Source of the DNA: Cylindrospermum sp. FACHB-282
Lineage (GTDB): Bacteria > Cyanobacteriota > Cyanobacteriia > Cyanobacteriales > Nostocaceae
Direction: 5' to 3'
Assembly (NCBI RefSeq): GCF_014697195.1
Contig: NZ_JACJRJ010000051.1
Location: forward strand, 1-41,819
Length of the DNA: 41,819 nucleotides
In this document: positions 41,819-41,819 of the stretch, in pieces
Numbering within the stretch: the first letter of the stretch is position 1
Layout: the number at the start of each line of letters is the position of its first letter
Notes under the pieces: model-generated
The model's input: only the letters and a program-made list of their open reading frames with translations
Database searches by the model: none
Told to the model about the DNA's origin: nothing
Translations under genes and position numbers: made by a program

Positions 41819-41819
41819 T

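Overview
The window looks like chromosomal DNA of a filamentous, probably Nostocales (Nostoc/Anabaena-like) cyanobacterium. The evidence is: a valyl-tRNA synthetase carrying the cyanobacterial CAAD membrane domain; frequent HIP1 octamers (gcgatcgc) inside genes; short tandem heptamer repeats between genes; an FtsH of the thylakoid type; several small cyanobacteria-only proteins; and IS200/IS605-type tnpB genes. Both ends stop at exactly the same base inside two inverted, slightly diverged tnpB copies. The window is therefore probably a whole assembly contig that broke at a repeat.

Layout. 1-508: 3' end of tnpB copy A with its hairpin right end. 691-4266: valS-CAAD and a small coiled-coil protein. 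4363-8382: an ABC1/UbiB kinase-like gene divergent from recN. 8591-10742 (minus): an Ap4A phosphorylase followed by a protein with two degenerate class III nucleotidyl-cyclase-like domains. 11476-13535: a 40-residue membrane peptide and a metallo-beta-lactamase/beta-CASP hydrolase. 13716-20479 (minus): small cyanobacterial proteins, a Nif3-like protein, a YjbQ protein, a GT-B glycosyltransferase and a C-DES-like PLP enzyme. 20577-28763 (plus): a TM0106-type nuclease, a phytase-like protein, two tandem Ser/Thr kinases with a shared uncharacterised C-terminal domain, tRNA-Asp and gltX. 28842-30420: an apparently intact tnpB element with a divergent ribbon-helix-helix gene and strong terminal hairpins. 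30557-33440: an exported protein and ftsH. 33571-37893: pepP (minus), an acyltransferase and a seven-repeat FG-GAP protein. 38105-41206 (minus): a DUF3285-like peptide, ybeY, dgkA, trpG and a degenerate MBL-fold protein, with a probable stand-alone structured RNA between dgkA and trpG. 41312-41819: tnpB copy B.

Most genes are housekeeping: translation (valS, gltX, tRNA-Asp, ybeY), DNA repair (recN), proteolysis (ftsH, pepP) and biosynthesis (trpG, dgkA). The less described material is of three kinds. First, RNA and mobile parts: three TnpB loci with predicted guide-RNA ends, a candidate HEARO/omega-RNA-like element at about 39605-39840, an orphan plus-strand terminator near 19280, and a 75-nt nested palindrome at 28842-28916. 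Second, signalling: the cyclase-like protein paired with the Ap4A phosphorylase, and the twin kinases. Third, small proteins at 11476-11598 and 41051-41206. No CRISPR array, prophage or rRNA was seen.
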